NCBI RefSeq assembly: GCF_003385455.1
Contig: NZ_QNUF01000022.1
Coordinates: forward strand, 1 to 64,000
Direction of reading: 5' to 3'
DNA: 64,000 nucleotides
Source of the DNA: Chryseobacterium rhizosphaerae
Lineage (GTDB): Bacteria > Bacteroidota > Bacteroidia > Flavobacteriales > Weeksellaceae
Under the pieces are notes generated by a model. The model worked only from the letters and a program-made list of their open reading frames with translations. It was not told the origin of the DNA and ran no database searches. Shown piece after piece: positions 50,502-60,064 of this stretch (its first letter is position 1; each line of letters starts with the position of its first letter). Made by a program: the position numbers and the translations under genes.

Positions 50502-53185
50502 AATTCCTCAATAAGATCATTCACGAACTGCTGGCACAAAACCAGGACCTTTCTGCGTTTAATATCATTCTGCCCGGAAAGCGTCCCATTGTATTTATCA
50601 GACAGATCTTAGAGGAGAGCAACTACTCAGGATTTCTTCCCAATTTCTTTACCGTGGAAGAGCTGATTAATACCATTGCAGATAAACAGCCTATCCAGGG
50701 AATACCTCTCTGGCTTTTTTCATTTGATGTTTACAGAAGTCTGAATCTTATTCCGAATGATGATTTTTCAGAATTTTTAAAATGGTTTCCTACTTTACAG
50801 AAAGACTGGGATGATGTTTTGAAATTTTCGGATAGTGATCAGGCCGTATTAGAATATATGTTTGATGAGGAGAGGATTAAAGAATGGGCTCAGAATCTTG
50901 GAGAAGATGATGATGTACCCAGAAAGAAATTCCTGAATTTCTGGCAGAATATGAATATATTTCTTCCGGCGTTAAAGGAAAGGCTTAAAGAAAGAAATTG
51001 GGCAACCTCAGGGATGATTCATGAAACGGCTAAAGCTGAAATTGTCTCCTTCGCTAAAAATACTTCAGAACACTTTGTGTTTTGTGGCTTTAATGCTTTC
51101 ACACCGGTGGAAGAAAAACTCGTAAGGAGCCTGTTGCAATGGAATAAAGCCCAGTGTTTCTTTCAGGCTGACCGCTATTATTTTGATGATGAAAGACAGG
51201 AAGCCGGAAAATTTCTCAGAAACCATAAAACATGGAAGGAGTTTGATGACAACCGTGCTTTTCAGTGGATTGAAGATGATTTTAACCAGCCTAAAAATAT
51301 CAAAGTATACGAAGTTTCAGGAAATGTTACGCAGACGAAAGTATTACCGGAAATATTCAAGGAAATTAATAATAAAACCTATTCCAATACAGCTGTAGTA
51401 TTGCTTGATGAAAACCTTCTTCCGGCGAGTCTCGATGTGATGCACGGGATAGAGACTTTAAATATTACCATGGGTTTTCCATTGAAAAACCTGTCTTTTT
51501 CCAATGCTGTAAAACGCCTTTTCTATCTTCAGAAACAATTGGAGAAAAATAAATCTTCTTATTATTACCGGGATGTTTTTCCTATTTTGGAAGAACTGCC
51601 AAAATCTGCTGAAGATGAGCAGATCATCAATGATTTTAAAGCGAAAATAGAAGAAAGGAATATTGTTTATATTTCCAGAAAACTCCTGCAGGAGCTTTTA
51701 AGCGGACTTTCTTATTTCGGACTGCTTCAAAAGGCAGAGAATACCTATGCATACCTGGATATCCTTATTACATTTTGTCAGCAGGTAAAATGGCTGGAAA
51801 TAGATGATATTCAATATGAAAATGTTTCTCACTTTGAAAATGCCTTCCGTATTATCAAAAACCAGCTGACTCCCTATAATATCAGTATTAAAATGGATAC
51901 GCTGGAGATCCTGATCAATCAGTATATCAATTCTGAAAGTATTGATTTTCAGGGTGAGCCTCTAAGAGGACTACAGATTATGGGACTGCTGGAGACCCGT
52001 CTCCTGAATTTTGAGAATGTCATTATGCTTTCCGTTAATGAAGGAAAACTTCCTCTTGGAAACTCACAGAATACGTATATTCCTTTTGATATCAGGAAGT
52101 TTTTTGATCTTCATACTTTCCTGGAAAATGACAGTATTTATGCCTATCACTTTTACCGCCTGATTCAGGATTCTACCAATGTACATTTGTTGTACAATGC
52201 GTTGAGTTCCGGAGTGAATACCGGTGAAAAAAGCAGATTTATTACGCAGATAGAAATGGAGAGTTCCCATACTATTGAACACCTGATTATTGAAAATTCT
52301 TCAGAACCTATTCTAACCAAACCTATAGAAATTCCTAAGACAGAAATTGTTCAGGAGAGGCTTCAGAACTGGAAGAAAAAAGTATCGGCTTCCCACCTTA
52401 CAAGCTACCTTTATAATCCTATCGATTTTTATTTATCAAAGATTTTAAATACTTCAGAAACAGATGAAATTGAAGAAGAATTATCTGTGAAAAATTATGG
52501 AAATCTTGTGCATTATTCACTTCAGGAAATATATGAAGAGATAAAGGGTAAGGTGTTAAAAGAAAGTGATTTAGAAAATTCAATTAAAGCGATTGATAAA
52601 TATATAGATATTGCGATTGAAAAGCTTAAACATCAGCCGGAATTCTATGAAAAGGGAATGAACTATATTCACAAAGCCATTGCGAAAAAAGTGATTGAAA
52701 ATATTCTGGGACATGATCTTGAGCTGGTAAAACAAGGGAATAAACTGGAGATCATCGATATAGAAAGGAGGTTTGAAAATATTGATTTTTATCTTGATGG
52801 AAATGATAAAATTTCCTTCCTGGGGTTCATTGACCGGATAGATAAACTGAATGGAACTTTAAGAATCATCGATTACAAAACGGCCAAGATTAAAAATCTC
52901 ATTGTCAAGATTGATGGTGAGAATGTAGAGGGTTATTTTCATAACAGTGAAAGAAAACAGGCTTTACAGCTTTGTATTTATCATTATGTGGTGCAGCATT
53001 TACCGGAGTTCTGGGGTTTCCCGATAGAAACCGGAATCTGGAGCTTTTCTGAAGCTAAAAAAGGGGTCATTTCCTTACAGTTTGAAAAAGGAAATATTGA
53101 TGATGCTATGAAATCTGTTAAGAGTCTTATTCTTGAAATTCTCAATCCGGATATTCCTTTTGTGGAAAGTATAAAGGCTTATTAA
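50498..53185 (+). CDS. AddB-like PD-(D/E)XK nuclease
   Basis: This 895-residue protein starts at TTG inside the preceding stop. The N-terminal two thirds resemble an inactivated UvrD-type helicase (NIILPGKRP without a proper Walker A, later ETRLLNFENVIMLSVNEGKLP). The C-terminal nuclease shows GFIDRIDKLNGTLRIIDYKTAK, the PD-(D/E)XK core. It resembles AddB or a RecB-family nuclease of double-strand break repair. No AddA-type helicase is adjacent. The iron-sulfur cysteines of Bacillus AddB are not evident. Confidence 0.82.
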   Translation: MKFLNKIIHELLAQNQDLSAFNIILPGKRPIVFIRQILEESNYSGFLPNFFTVEELINTIADKQPIQGIPLWLFSFDVYRSLNLIPNDDFSEFLKWFPTLQKDWDDVLKFSDSDQAVLEYMFDEERIKEWAQNLGEDDDVPRKKFLNFWQNMNIFLPALKERLKERNWATSGMIHETAKAEIVSFAKNTSEHFVFCGFNAFTPVEEKLVRSLLQWNKAQCFFQADRYYFDDERQEAGKFLRNHKTWKEFDDNRAFQWIEDDFNQPKNIKVYEVSGNVTQTKVLPEIFKEINNKTYSNTAVVLLDENLLPASLDVMHGIETLNITMGFPLKNLSFSNAVKRLFYLQKQLEKNKSSYYYRDVFPILEELPKSAEDEQIINDFKAKIEERNIVYISRKLLQELLSGLSYFGLLQKAENTYAYLDILITFCQQVKWLEIDDIQYENVSHFENAFRIIKNQLTPYNISIKMDTLEILINQYINSESIDFQGEPLRGLQIMGLLETRLLNFENVIMLSVNEGKLPLGNSQNTYIPFDIRKFFDLHTFLENDSIYAYHFYRLIQDSTNVHLLYNALSSGVNTGEKSRFITQIEMESSHTIEHLIIENSSEPILTKPIEIPKTEIVQERLQNWKKKVSASHLTSYLYNPIDFYLSKILNTSETDEIEEELSVKNYGNLVHYSLQEIYEEIKGKVLKESDLENSIKAIDKYIDIAIEKLKHQPEFYEKGMNYIHKAIAKKVIENILGHDLELVKQGNKLEIIDIERRFENIDFYLDGNDKISFLGFIDRIDKLNGTLRIIDYKTAKIKNLIVKIDGENVEGYFHNSERKQALQLCIYHYVVQHLPEFWGFPIETGIWSFSEAKKGVISLQFEKGNIDDAMKSVKSLILEILNPDIPFVESIKAY

Positions 53186-53336
53186 GAGTCCTTTTTCTTT
53201 TTATTGTTAACCCGATTTTTTTTGATAAAATTATTCTTTAGTACGCGAGTGTAGATCAAGGAAAATGCTTTTTGTTGTATATTTAGGGCTCGGTTAAACT
53301 CGTATATAGTTGAGCCTGAAAAAATAAAAATTCCGC

Positions 53337-55703
53337 ATGAAGAAGAATCTGATATTTTTAAGCACATTTCTTTTCTTAACTGCCAGGTCCCAGCAAAAAA
53401 ATGACTCTCTGAATATTGCATTACAACACATCACCAAGGATACTAAATTTGGTTTGGCCCTTAGTGGTGGTGGGGCTAAAGGATTTGCTCATATCGGGAT
53501 TCTTAAAATGGTAGATTCATTGGGAATTAAAGTGGATTATATCACCGGAACCAGTATGGGAGGGATTTTAGGAGGTTTGTATGCAATGGGATATAATGCT
53601 GATCAGCTAAAGTCTACCGTTCATAAAGTTGACTGGAACAGAATTCTCAGCAATAAAATTCCTTATCGTAAAGTGAATATCAGTGAAAAGGATGAATATG
53701 ATAAGTACATCCTTGAGTTTCCGGTTGTGAAAGGTTTTCCCACGTTACCCAGTTCCTATATTGAAGGACAATATATGGGTGAGGTTCTTAATACACTTAC
53801 ATTCAATGCAAAGCATATCAATGATTTCAGCCAATTGCGGATTCCTGTACAGCTTACTTCTTCAGATATCGAAAATGGAGGGTTGATCATGCAGAAAAAA
53901 GGCTCCCTGCCATTGGCTATCCGTGCTACGTTGGCTATCCCGGCAGCTTTTGCTCCGGTGTATATCGATGGGAAGCTTTTGGTGGATGGCGGTCTGGACA
54001 GGAATTATCCTGCGAATGAAGTTCGCGAGATGGGCGCCGATTTTGTGATTGGAGGGTATACGGGATTCAGGCTCTTTACCAAAAAGGAGATTGAGAATCC
54101 TATGAAAATGATCTATCAGACTCATGCAATCAGGTCTGTGGAAGATTTCAAGCATCAGAAAGCATTATCCAATATCCTGGTAGATTTTGTGGATCCTTTG
54201 GGAGAGATTACCACAAAAGATTTTGCCAAATTCAGAAGGATTATTAAAATTGGTGAAATTGAAGCTAAAAAACATCTTTCTGAGTTTGTAGCTTTGGCAG
54301 AGGCTCAGCGAAAAGCAGGCATCAAGTATGAGCATACGTTGATTGAAGAAGTAAAACTTCCTACTACAAAGTTTACATTTAACGACGAAGATGGAACGCC
54401 ACTTACAGATGCCACAGAAATTGAGGTTATTAAAAACCAAATGAACCTGGAAGAAGGGAATTATTATGATGTGAAAACAGTTAATGAAGCAATAGACAGG
54501 GTATTTGGGATGCGGCAATATGTGAAGGTTTATTACACTTATACCAATGAAGGTGATGGCCTTGTAATGAATGTTTTTGTAAAAAAGGCCAAAAAAGGAG
54601 CTTTCAAACTGGCCCTTCACTATGACAATGAACAATCGGTAGGGATTATTGTCAATTATACCTATAGAAATATCCTGATGAACAGATCTAGATTTTTGGC
54701 AACGGTAGATGTTTCAGAACGTTTTAAGGCGAGATTGGCTTATCAGCAGTTTCTAGGTAAGAAGGACCGCTGGTGGTTTGATGCCGAAGCGAAGATTGTT
54801 CACCTTAAAAGTAATGACTTAACCTTCAGATTGCTTAATGTATCTGATGAAGATGCCAATGCAAAATTCCCCAATCATATGTATAGAAATATCACCGGGA
54901 AAATAGCGTTGAACTATAATGTGTCTCCCAATGCTTTTCTTTCTTTAGGAACGGAATTCAATCTGGAGAGAATGTATACGTTGCTGGATAAAGTAGATCA
55001 GACAAAAACGGATAATTATAACAAAAAGCTGTACAATCACAGCAATTTCAATACTTTTTTGAAGTTTGAGCAGAATAACCTTAATAAGAGATATTATTTT
55101 ACCAGAGGAAATCATCTCCAGGTAAGTGCACGTTTGTATTATGGAGACAGCTATAAGTTATATGATTTAAGCAGTGTACAGCCCACGCTGTATGCGATAC
55201 TGAATCCTGAAGCTGAATATTATTTTAAACCTAAGAACTTTGTTTCATTTACTTTGAATGAAAATTTTGCTTATCCTATTACGAGAAGACTGGCGCTGAA
55301 AGCCAATTTTTTTCTTGGAGCAAGCCTGGGTTCTGTAAGAGAAAAACAGATTCCTTATCTTTTTCTTAATGAAAAATACAATTTGGGAGGTAGTGAATAT
55401 AACACTGAGCTGATGAATCCTGAGTTTAATGGACTACGGCAGAAAGAATTACCTACTAACTCTGTAGTTAAAGGGGGACTGTCACTGCAATACAGAGTGA
55501 TGAAGAAGTTTTATATTGCCCCTTCTTTTACTTATGGGAAGATCAGTGATGAGCTTTCTCCTTTTAATAACAGTTTTGATATGTTCGGGTACGCTTTGAA
55601 CCTGGGATATGAATCTCTTATAGGTCCCATTAATATTAATATTTCCCGAAATAACCAGCTCGATTTTTCAAGGATTTATTTCAGTATTGGATTTAAATTT
55701 TAA
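53337..55703 (+). CDS. Patatin-like phospholipase fused to an outer-membrane barrel
   Basis: This 788-residue protein has a signal peptide (about 1-19). A patatin domain (about 37-320) follows with GGGAKG (44-49), GTSMG (71-75, nucleophile S73) and the catalytic D217 in VDGGLDRNYP. A POTRA-like segment (about 345-425) leads to a C-terminal beta-barrel (430-788) that ends in Phe (IYFSIGFKF). The arrangement is that of RssA/PlpD-type proteins, known as type Vd secretion in Proteobacteria. It probably displays or secretes a lipase at the surface. Substrates are unknown. Confidence 0.88.
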   Translation: MKKNLIFLSTFLFLTARSQQKNDSLNIALQHITKDTKFGLALSGGGAKGFAHIGILKMVDSLGIKVDYITGTSMGGILGGLYAMGYNADQLKSTVHKVDWNRILSNKIPYRKVNISEKDEYDKYILEFPVVKGFPTLPSSYIEGQYMGEVLNTLTFNAKHINDFSQLRIPVQLTSSDIENGGLIMQKKGSLPLAIRATLAIPAAFAPVYIDGKLLVDGGLDRNYPANEVREMGADFVIGGYTGFRLFTKKEIENPMKMIYQTHAIRSVEDFKHQKALSNILVDFVDPLGEITTKDFAKFRRIIKIGEIEAKKHLSEFVALAEAQRKAGIKYEHTLIEEVKLPTTKFTFNDEDGTPLTDATEIEVIKNQMNLEEGNYYDVKTVNEAIDRVFGMRQYVKVYYTYTNEGDGLVMNVFVKKAKKGAFKLALHYDNEQSVGIIVNYTYRNILMNRSRFLATVDVSERFKARLAYQQFLGKKDRWWFDAEAKIVHLKSNDLTFRLLNVSDEDANAKFPNHMYRNITGKIALNYNVSPNAFLSLGTEFNLERMYTLLDKVDQTKTDNYNKKLYNHSNFNTFLKFEQNNLNKRYYFTRGNHLQVSARLYYGDSYKLYDLSSVQPTLYAILNPEAEYYFKPKNFVSFTLNENFAYPITRRLALKANFFLGASLGSVREKQIPYLFLNEKYNLGGSEYNTELMNPEFNGLRQKELPTNSVVKGGLSLQYRVMKKFYIAPSFTYGKISDELSPFNNSFDMFGYALNLGYESLIGPININISRNNQLDFSRIYFSIGFKF

Positions 55704-55763
55704 TAAAAAAAGACCTTATATGAACGAAGTTCTTCTTACTTTTTGAAAGGGTAATCATAAAAA

Positions 55764-55795
55764 ATGCACTTCATCCATCGTAAAATGAAGTGCAT
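55764..55795 (-). terminator. Intrinsic terminator of the T9SS hydrolase gene
   Basis: An 11-base perfect stem (ATGCACTTCAT/ATGAAGTGCAT) with a 10-base loop is followed on the minus strand by six T. It lies 42 bases past the stop at 55837. Confidence 0.7.
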
Positions 55796-55836
55796 AAAAT
55801 TAACTTGAAATGAATATGAAAATGGATTAAAGTGTG

Positions 55837-57783
55837 TTATAATTTTACTTTTTTGTGAATACTTTTCCCATTGGATAGAGTGAGCTGAACCACATACATT
55901 CCCGGATCTAAACTCCTCGATTCAAACTGTGGTTTATTAACTTCCTGTTGGAGAATTAATGCACCGGAAATAGAGTATATGCTGATGGTTTTAATATCAT
56001 TCTGGGCTCTAGCCATAATCTGGCGGTTTTGCGTAAATAATTCGGTAGTGCTTTCGGATGGACGTTCTCCAACTGCTTTACTGAACTGCAGATTATAAAA
56101 CGGAGTAACCACTTCAAAGGTATAATTTTGATGATCCAGATTTTGAAGGCTGATTCCGCCATCTTCACGGTATTGTTCCTTAGAAATTGTTTTGATCAGA
56201 TTCTTCTTATCATCAAAAACATTGATAGAGGAAAGCTCGTCCTGATCAACTTTTAATTGTAGAAGGCCATTGTTTTCCGATTGTACAATCTCATTCTCTG
56301 CAATTACGGCAGGCGTATTTTTGACAAACGGAATCATTTTATTCTCATTGTTTTCTGATACTTTCAACAAATAGACTCCATCTTTTAAGGTGGTCAGGCT
56401 TTTTTCTGAAGCAGACCTGCCTGCTGCTTTTTCCTGATTGAAATCTGTGATTTCAACCAATTGTTTGTTTCCAAGATCCGGTTTTATCTGGGAGGAATAC
56501 AATGGAGCGGCTTCGGGTGAAGAATTTCCTGCCTGTTTTGAAGTCAGGAATGCCCATTCATTTAGAAGTCCGCCACTTCTAAGCGTATTAAATTTTACAT
56601 TGGAAGCCAGAGTGAATGGAATTATTCCTCCCACATGCCCCAAAGGTCCCCAATATATAGCATCCAGTTTATATTTGTTCAGATCCCACCACGGATAATA
56701 GCCTCTCTGTACATCAATGGTTTTTGAAGTGTTTTCCGGTGGAATAGCCAGGTCTACTGTAGAGTGCCCCAATGTCATGGGTGTTTTATTGTACCAGTCA
56801 TAGACGTCTTTTGGTTTTAGACATTGTCTGAATCTGTGATTTGGATTGTTTGTAACTTCATTGACAAATGTATTGGTGAAAAGCTTTCTCCATATGACAG
56901 GCCCCCAAAGCAAACCTCCGTTATCCTGAACCACATGATAATTATATCTGTCCAGATATTCGGCTGAGATTACTTCCGAAATATCATTAGTATATGTTTT
57001 ATATCCAGCGTTATTACAACTGTGAAGAACATTGGCCAAAAATGAGCTAAACGGATAGATATCTTTGTCTAAAACCCCTTTTTGTAAAGTGGTTCCGGAC
57101 ATATCATACGGCCCGTCGCCCATAAAAGCATATTTAAATTTTATATTTCCCGGATTGGAAATACTTAAGCTTTTTAATGTCGACATAGCCGCGTGGGCTC
57201 CCTGAGAATAACCCGTCAGAAAATATTCATCATAACGTTTGAGGCCAAGCTGAGCAAGGACCTTGTTTGCTGCGGTGATGAAATCTATGGTGGCTCCTGC
57301 TTCCGTAGGATAATCTACGTAAGGGTGTACACCGTCTCCACTTCCCATTCCTACATAATCAGGTGCCATTAGGATATATCCGTTGAGAACATAGGAGAGC
57401 TCCACAACGAATCCTGCCGTTAAAGCCCCTTTAAAATTAGAAGGTACATTATTTCTACTGTCTGTAGTCCCGTGCTCAGATACAACGGTTGAAAGCTTGA
57501 AATTGACATTAGGATACATAAGAAGCCCTGTTGCTTTTACAAGGACATCTTTTTCGTTTTTGGTATAATAGGTTATTTTATATCCTTTTACTCCTACATT
57601 GAAACCATTGAGATAACTGACAAAGTCCGGAGCATTCTGTTCACCAAGATTATTGGCAATAAAATTAGCAACTCCCTGTGGAGTAAGATCCAGTTTTTTT
57701 TCTGCGCTTATGAGATCTCCTCTTTGCTGAGAAAAATAAAACGGAGCGGTAATGCCCAATAAAAAAGTTGTAATTTTTTTCAT
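55837..57783 (-). CDS. T9SS-exported alpha/beta hydrolase (lipase or peptidase-like)
   Basis: This 648-residue protein has a signal peptide ending FYFSQ, an alpha/beta hydrolase domain (about 50-400) with the nucleophile elbow GYSQG (S193) and a preceding MAPDYVGMGSGDGVHPYVD. A linker follows. The C-terminal 65 residues form a T9SS type A sorting domain (IKTISIYSISGALILQQ, LDPGMYVVQLTLSNGKSIHKKVKL). It is therefore predicted to be secreted across the outer membrane and probably attached to the surface. The likely substrate is a lipid ester or peptide. Confidence 0.85.
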   Translation of the reverse strand: MKKITTFLLGITAPFYFSQQRGDLISAEKKLDLTPQGVANFIANNLGEQNAPDFVSYLNGFNVGVKGYKITYYTKNEKDVLVKATGLLMYPNVNFKLSTVVSEHGTTDSRNNVPSNFKGALTAGFVVELSYVLNGYILMAPDYVGMGSGDGVHPYVDYPTEAGATIDFITAANKVLAQLGLKRYDEYFLTGYSQGAHAAMSTLKSLSISNPGNIKFKYAFMGDGPYDMSGTTLQKGVLDKDIYPFSSFLANVLHSCNNAGYKTYTNDISEVISAEYLDRYNYHVVQDNGGLLWGPVIWRKLFTNTFVNEVTNNPNHRFRQCLKPKDVYDWYNKTPMTLGHSTVDLAIPPENTSKTIDVQRGYYPWWDLNKYKLDAIYWGPLGHVGGIIPFTLASNVKFNTLRSGGLLNEWAFLTSKQAGNSSPEAAPLYSSQIKPDLGNKQLVEITDFNQEKAAGRSASEKSLTTLKDGVYLLKVSENNENKMIPFVKNTPAVIAENEIVQSENNGLLQLKVDQDELSSINVFDDKKNLIKTISKEQYREDGGISLQNLDHQNYTFEVVTPFYNLQFSKAVGERPSESTTELFTQNRQIMARAQNDIKTISIYSISGALILQQEVNKPQFESRSLDPGMYVVQLTLSNGKSIHKKVKL

Positions 57784-57893
57784 ATTGATGTATTTATAAT
57801 GGGATTAAGGTAATATTTTTAAGGAATTGATTAAAAAATTACGACATCAATAACTATTCAATGAATATAAATTCTCTTGAAAGTGAGTAATAC

Positions 57894-57923
57894 AAAGAGC
57901 CTGACCAACTGGCCAGGCTCTTT
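57894..57923 (-). terminator. Intrinsic terminator of the acyl-CoA dehydrogenase gene
   Basis: AAAGAGCCTG pairs with CAGGCTCTTT. On the minus strand the hairpin is followed by three to four T, 21 bases after the stop. Confidence 0.7.
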
Positions 57924-57943
57924 TATTCTATTTTGTCTTTTAT

Positions 57944-59122
57944 TTAAAAAGCGTTGATTCCCGTAATATCTAAACCGGTGATTAACAAATGAACGTCGTG
58001 AGTTCCTTCATAGGTAATTACAGATTCCAGATTGGCAGCGTGTCTCATCATTGGGAATTCACCCATGATTCCCATACCTCCAAGGATTTGTCTTGATTCT
58101 CTTGCGATATCAATAGCCATTTTCACATTGTTACGTTTAGCCATAGAGATCTGCGCAGGAGTCGCTTTATGTTCGTTTTTAAGATTTCCTAACTGAAGGC
58201 ATAATAACTGTGCTTTTGTAATCTCAGTTAAGAATTCAGCCAATTTCTTCTGTTGAAGCTGGTAAGATCCGATAGGTTTACCAAACTGTTTTCTTTCTTT
58301 AGAATACTGAACCGCCGTACAGTGACAGTCGATAGCAGCACCAATTACACCCCATGAAATTCCATATCTTGCAGAATTAAGGCAAGATAGAGGTCCTTTT
58401 AATCCTGTTACTCCCGGAAGTAAATTTTCTTTCGGAACTTTTACATCATTAAATACCAGTTCTCCTGTTTTTGAAGCTCTTAAACTCCATTTATTATGAG
58501 TCTCAGGAGTTGTGAAGCCTTCCATTCCTCTTTCAACGATTAATCCCTGTATTTTTCCTTCCTCATTTTTTGCCCATACTACGGCGATATCGCATAGAGG
58601 AGAATTGGTGATCCACATTTTAGCACCATTTAAAAGATAGTGGTCACCCATATCTTTAAAATAGGTCTCCATAGAACTTGGATCAGAACCATGATTAGGC
58701 TCAGTAAGTCCAAAAGATCCTATCATTTCTCCGGCAGCAAGCTTTGGAAGATATTTCATTTTTTGTTCTTCAGAACCGAATTCGTTTATAGGAAACATCA
58801 CCAAAGAACTCTGTACTGAAGCAGCAGAACGTACTGCTGAATCTCCTCTTTCCAATTCCTGCATGATAAGACCATAAGAAATCTGATCTAATCCGGAACC
58901 GCCATACTCAACCGGGATATAAGGACCTAAAGCACCAATTTTTCCCAATTCTCTCATAAGGCCGGGAAGATCGGTGTGATTTTGAGCTGCCTGGTCAATC
59001 TGCGGCATTACATAACTTTCAACCCAGTCTCTTACAGATTGGCGGATCAGTTTATGTTCTTCAGTAAGTAAAGCATCAATTCCATAGTAATCAGGAATGC
59101 TTGTAAGAGGATAATATGACAT
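57944..59122 (-). CDS. Glutaryl-CoA dehydrogenase-like acyl-CoA dehydrogenase
   Basis: This 392-residue FAD enzyme has the acyl-CoA dehydrogenase blocks GSFGLTEPNHGSDPSSM, MWITNSPLCDIAVVWAK, SARYGISWGVIGAA and QILGGMGIMGEFPMMRHAANLES. The catalytic base is E372 in ITYEGTHDVHLLITG. The N-terminus and the end DITGINAF match glutaryl-CoA dehydrogenase (GcdH), which makes crotonyl-CoA in lysine and tryptophan breakdown. No partner pathway gene is near. A general acyl-CoA dehydrogenase is the alternative. Confidence 0.85.
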   Translation of the reverse strand: MSYYPLTSIPDYYGIDALLTEEHKLIRQSVRDWVESYVMPQIDQAAQNHTDLPGLMRELGKIGALGPYIPVEYGGSGLDQISYGLIMQELERGDSAVRSAASVQSSLVMFPINEFGSEEQKMKYLPKLAAGEMIGSFGLTEPNHGSDPSSMETYFKDMGDHYLLNGAKMWITNSPLCDIAVVWAKNEEGKIQGLIVERGMEGFTTPETHNKWSLRASKTGELVFNDVKVPKENLLPGVTGLKGPLSCLNSARYGISWGVIGAAIDCHCTAVQYSKERKQFGKPIGSYQLQQKKLAEFLTEITKAQLLCLQLGNLKNEHKATPAQISMAKRNNVKMAIDIARESRQILGGMGIMGEFPMMRHAANLESVITYEGTHDVHLLITGLDITGINAF

Positions 59123-59252
59123 GATTTTTTTGATTTTGTTAAAAATAGCATTTTTCGGGTGGTTAAAAAAATTTTTTTAAAAACTTAGATTAATGCTGAT
59201 TTTCAGTAATATAGTGTTATTTTTTTGATTTTTATAAAAGAATGTTCCTTTT

Positions 59253-60041
59253 TTATTCCTCCTCATCATTAGATATAGGATACTGATTGGTAGAATTGTG
59301 GACTTCATTTTTGAATTTATACAGGTATGGAGCCTTATTAGCAGAGCCATCATAAAGTTTCTCCAGCCTGTCAAGGATATTTAAGCTTAAAATCTTCCGC
59401 TGAAAATTATTTCTTCGGAATTTCTGACCTAAAATTGTTTCATAGAGGGCCTGAAGGTCTTTCATGGTAAACTTTTCAGGAAGGAGATTACTGGCAGCTA
59501 CTTCTGTATTGATGTTCATACGGAGATATTCCAAACCGGTTTCTATAATCCTGTCGTGATCGAAAGCCATTTTCGGTAATTTACTGACTTCAAACCATTC
59601 ACAACTCTCATTGAATGCATCCGGAAAGGTATTGGCTACTGAGAAATCAATAAGACTGCAGTATCCCACTGTAATAAACCTCTGGAAAATCCAGTGGTCC
59701 TTTGGGACTTCAATTCCTTTGTTCTGAAGAAGGATCTGATGGACATTATTTTCTGTACGGTCAATTCTTCCAAAAGTATGAAACTGCTTTAAGAACAATC
59801 CTTTTAAGTGTGTTCTTTCAAACAGGACTCTTTCGGCAGCTTCCCGAAGATCTTCATCATTGAATACAAAACCACCGGGTAGTGACCACAAATCTAGATC
59901 ATGATATTTCAGAAGCAATACTTTCAGAATATTATTATGGAATCCGAATATGGTGCAGTCTACAGATATATGAGCTACAAAATCTTTTGTATCAATAAGT
60001 TCCCGAAGGGTTTCTTTATTTTTTGTGTCTTTGATTTTCAT
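59253..60041 (-). CDS. NrtR-like regulator: degenerate NUDIX domain plus winged helix
   Basis: This 262-residue protein has a NUDIX fold (about 18-150). The NUDIX box GGFVFNDEDLREAAERVLFERTHLKG is degenerate: the catalytic REVxEE core reads ERVLFER, so hydrolysis is unlikely. The C-terminal 80 residues (FTMKDLQALYETILGQKFRRNNFQRKILSL) form a winged helix typical of NrtR/AraR regulators. In Bacteroidota such proteins control sugar catabolism genes. It is 23 bases downstream of an MFS sugar-type transporter, so that transporter and the SusC receptor are likely targets. Confidence 0.8.
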   Translation of the reverse strand: MKIKDTKNKETLRELIDTKDFVAHISVDCTIFGFHNNILKVLLLKYHDLDLWSLPGGFVFNDEDLREAAERVLFERTHLKGLFLKQFHTFGRIDRTENNVHQILLQNKGIEVPKDHWIFQRFITVGYCSLIDFSVANTFPDAFNESCEWFEVSKLPKMAFDHDRIIETGLEYLRMNINTEVAASNLLPEKFTMKDLQALYETILGQKFRRNNFQRKILSLNILDRLEKLYDGSANKAPYLYKFKNEVHNSTNQYPISNDEEE

Positions 60042-60064
60042 GGGAGTAAAAATAAAATTATTTT

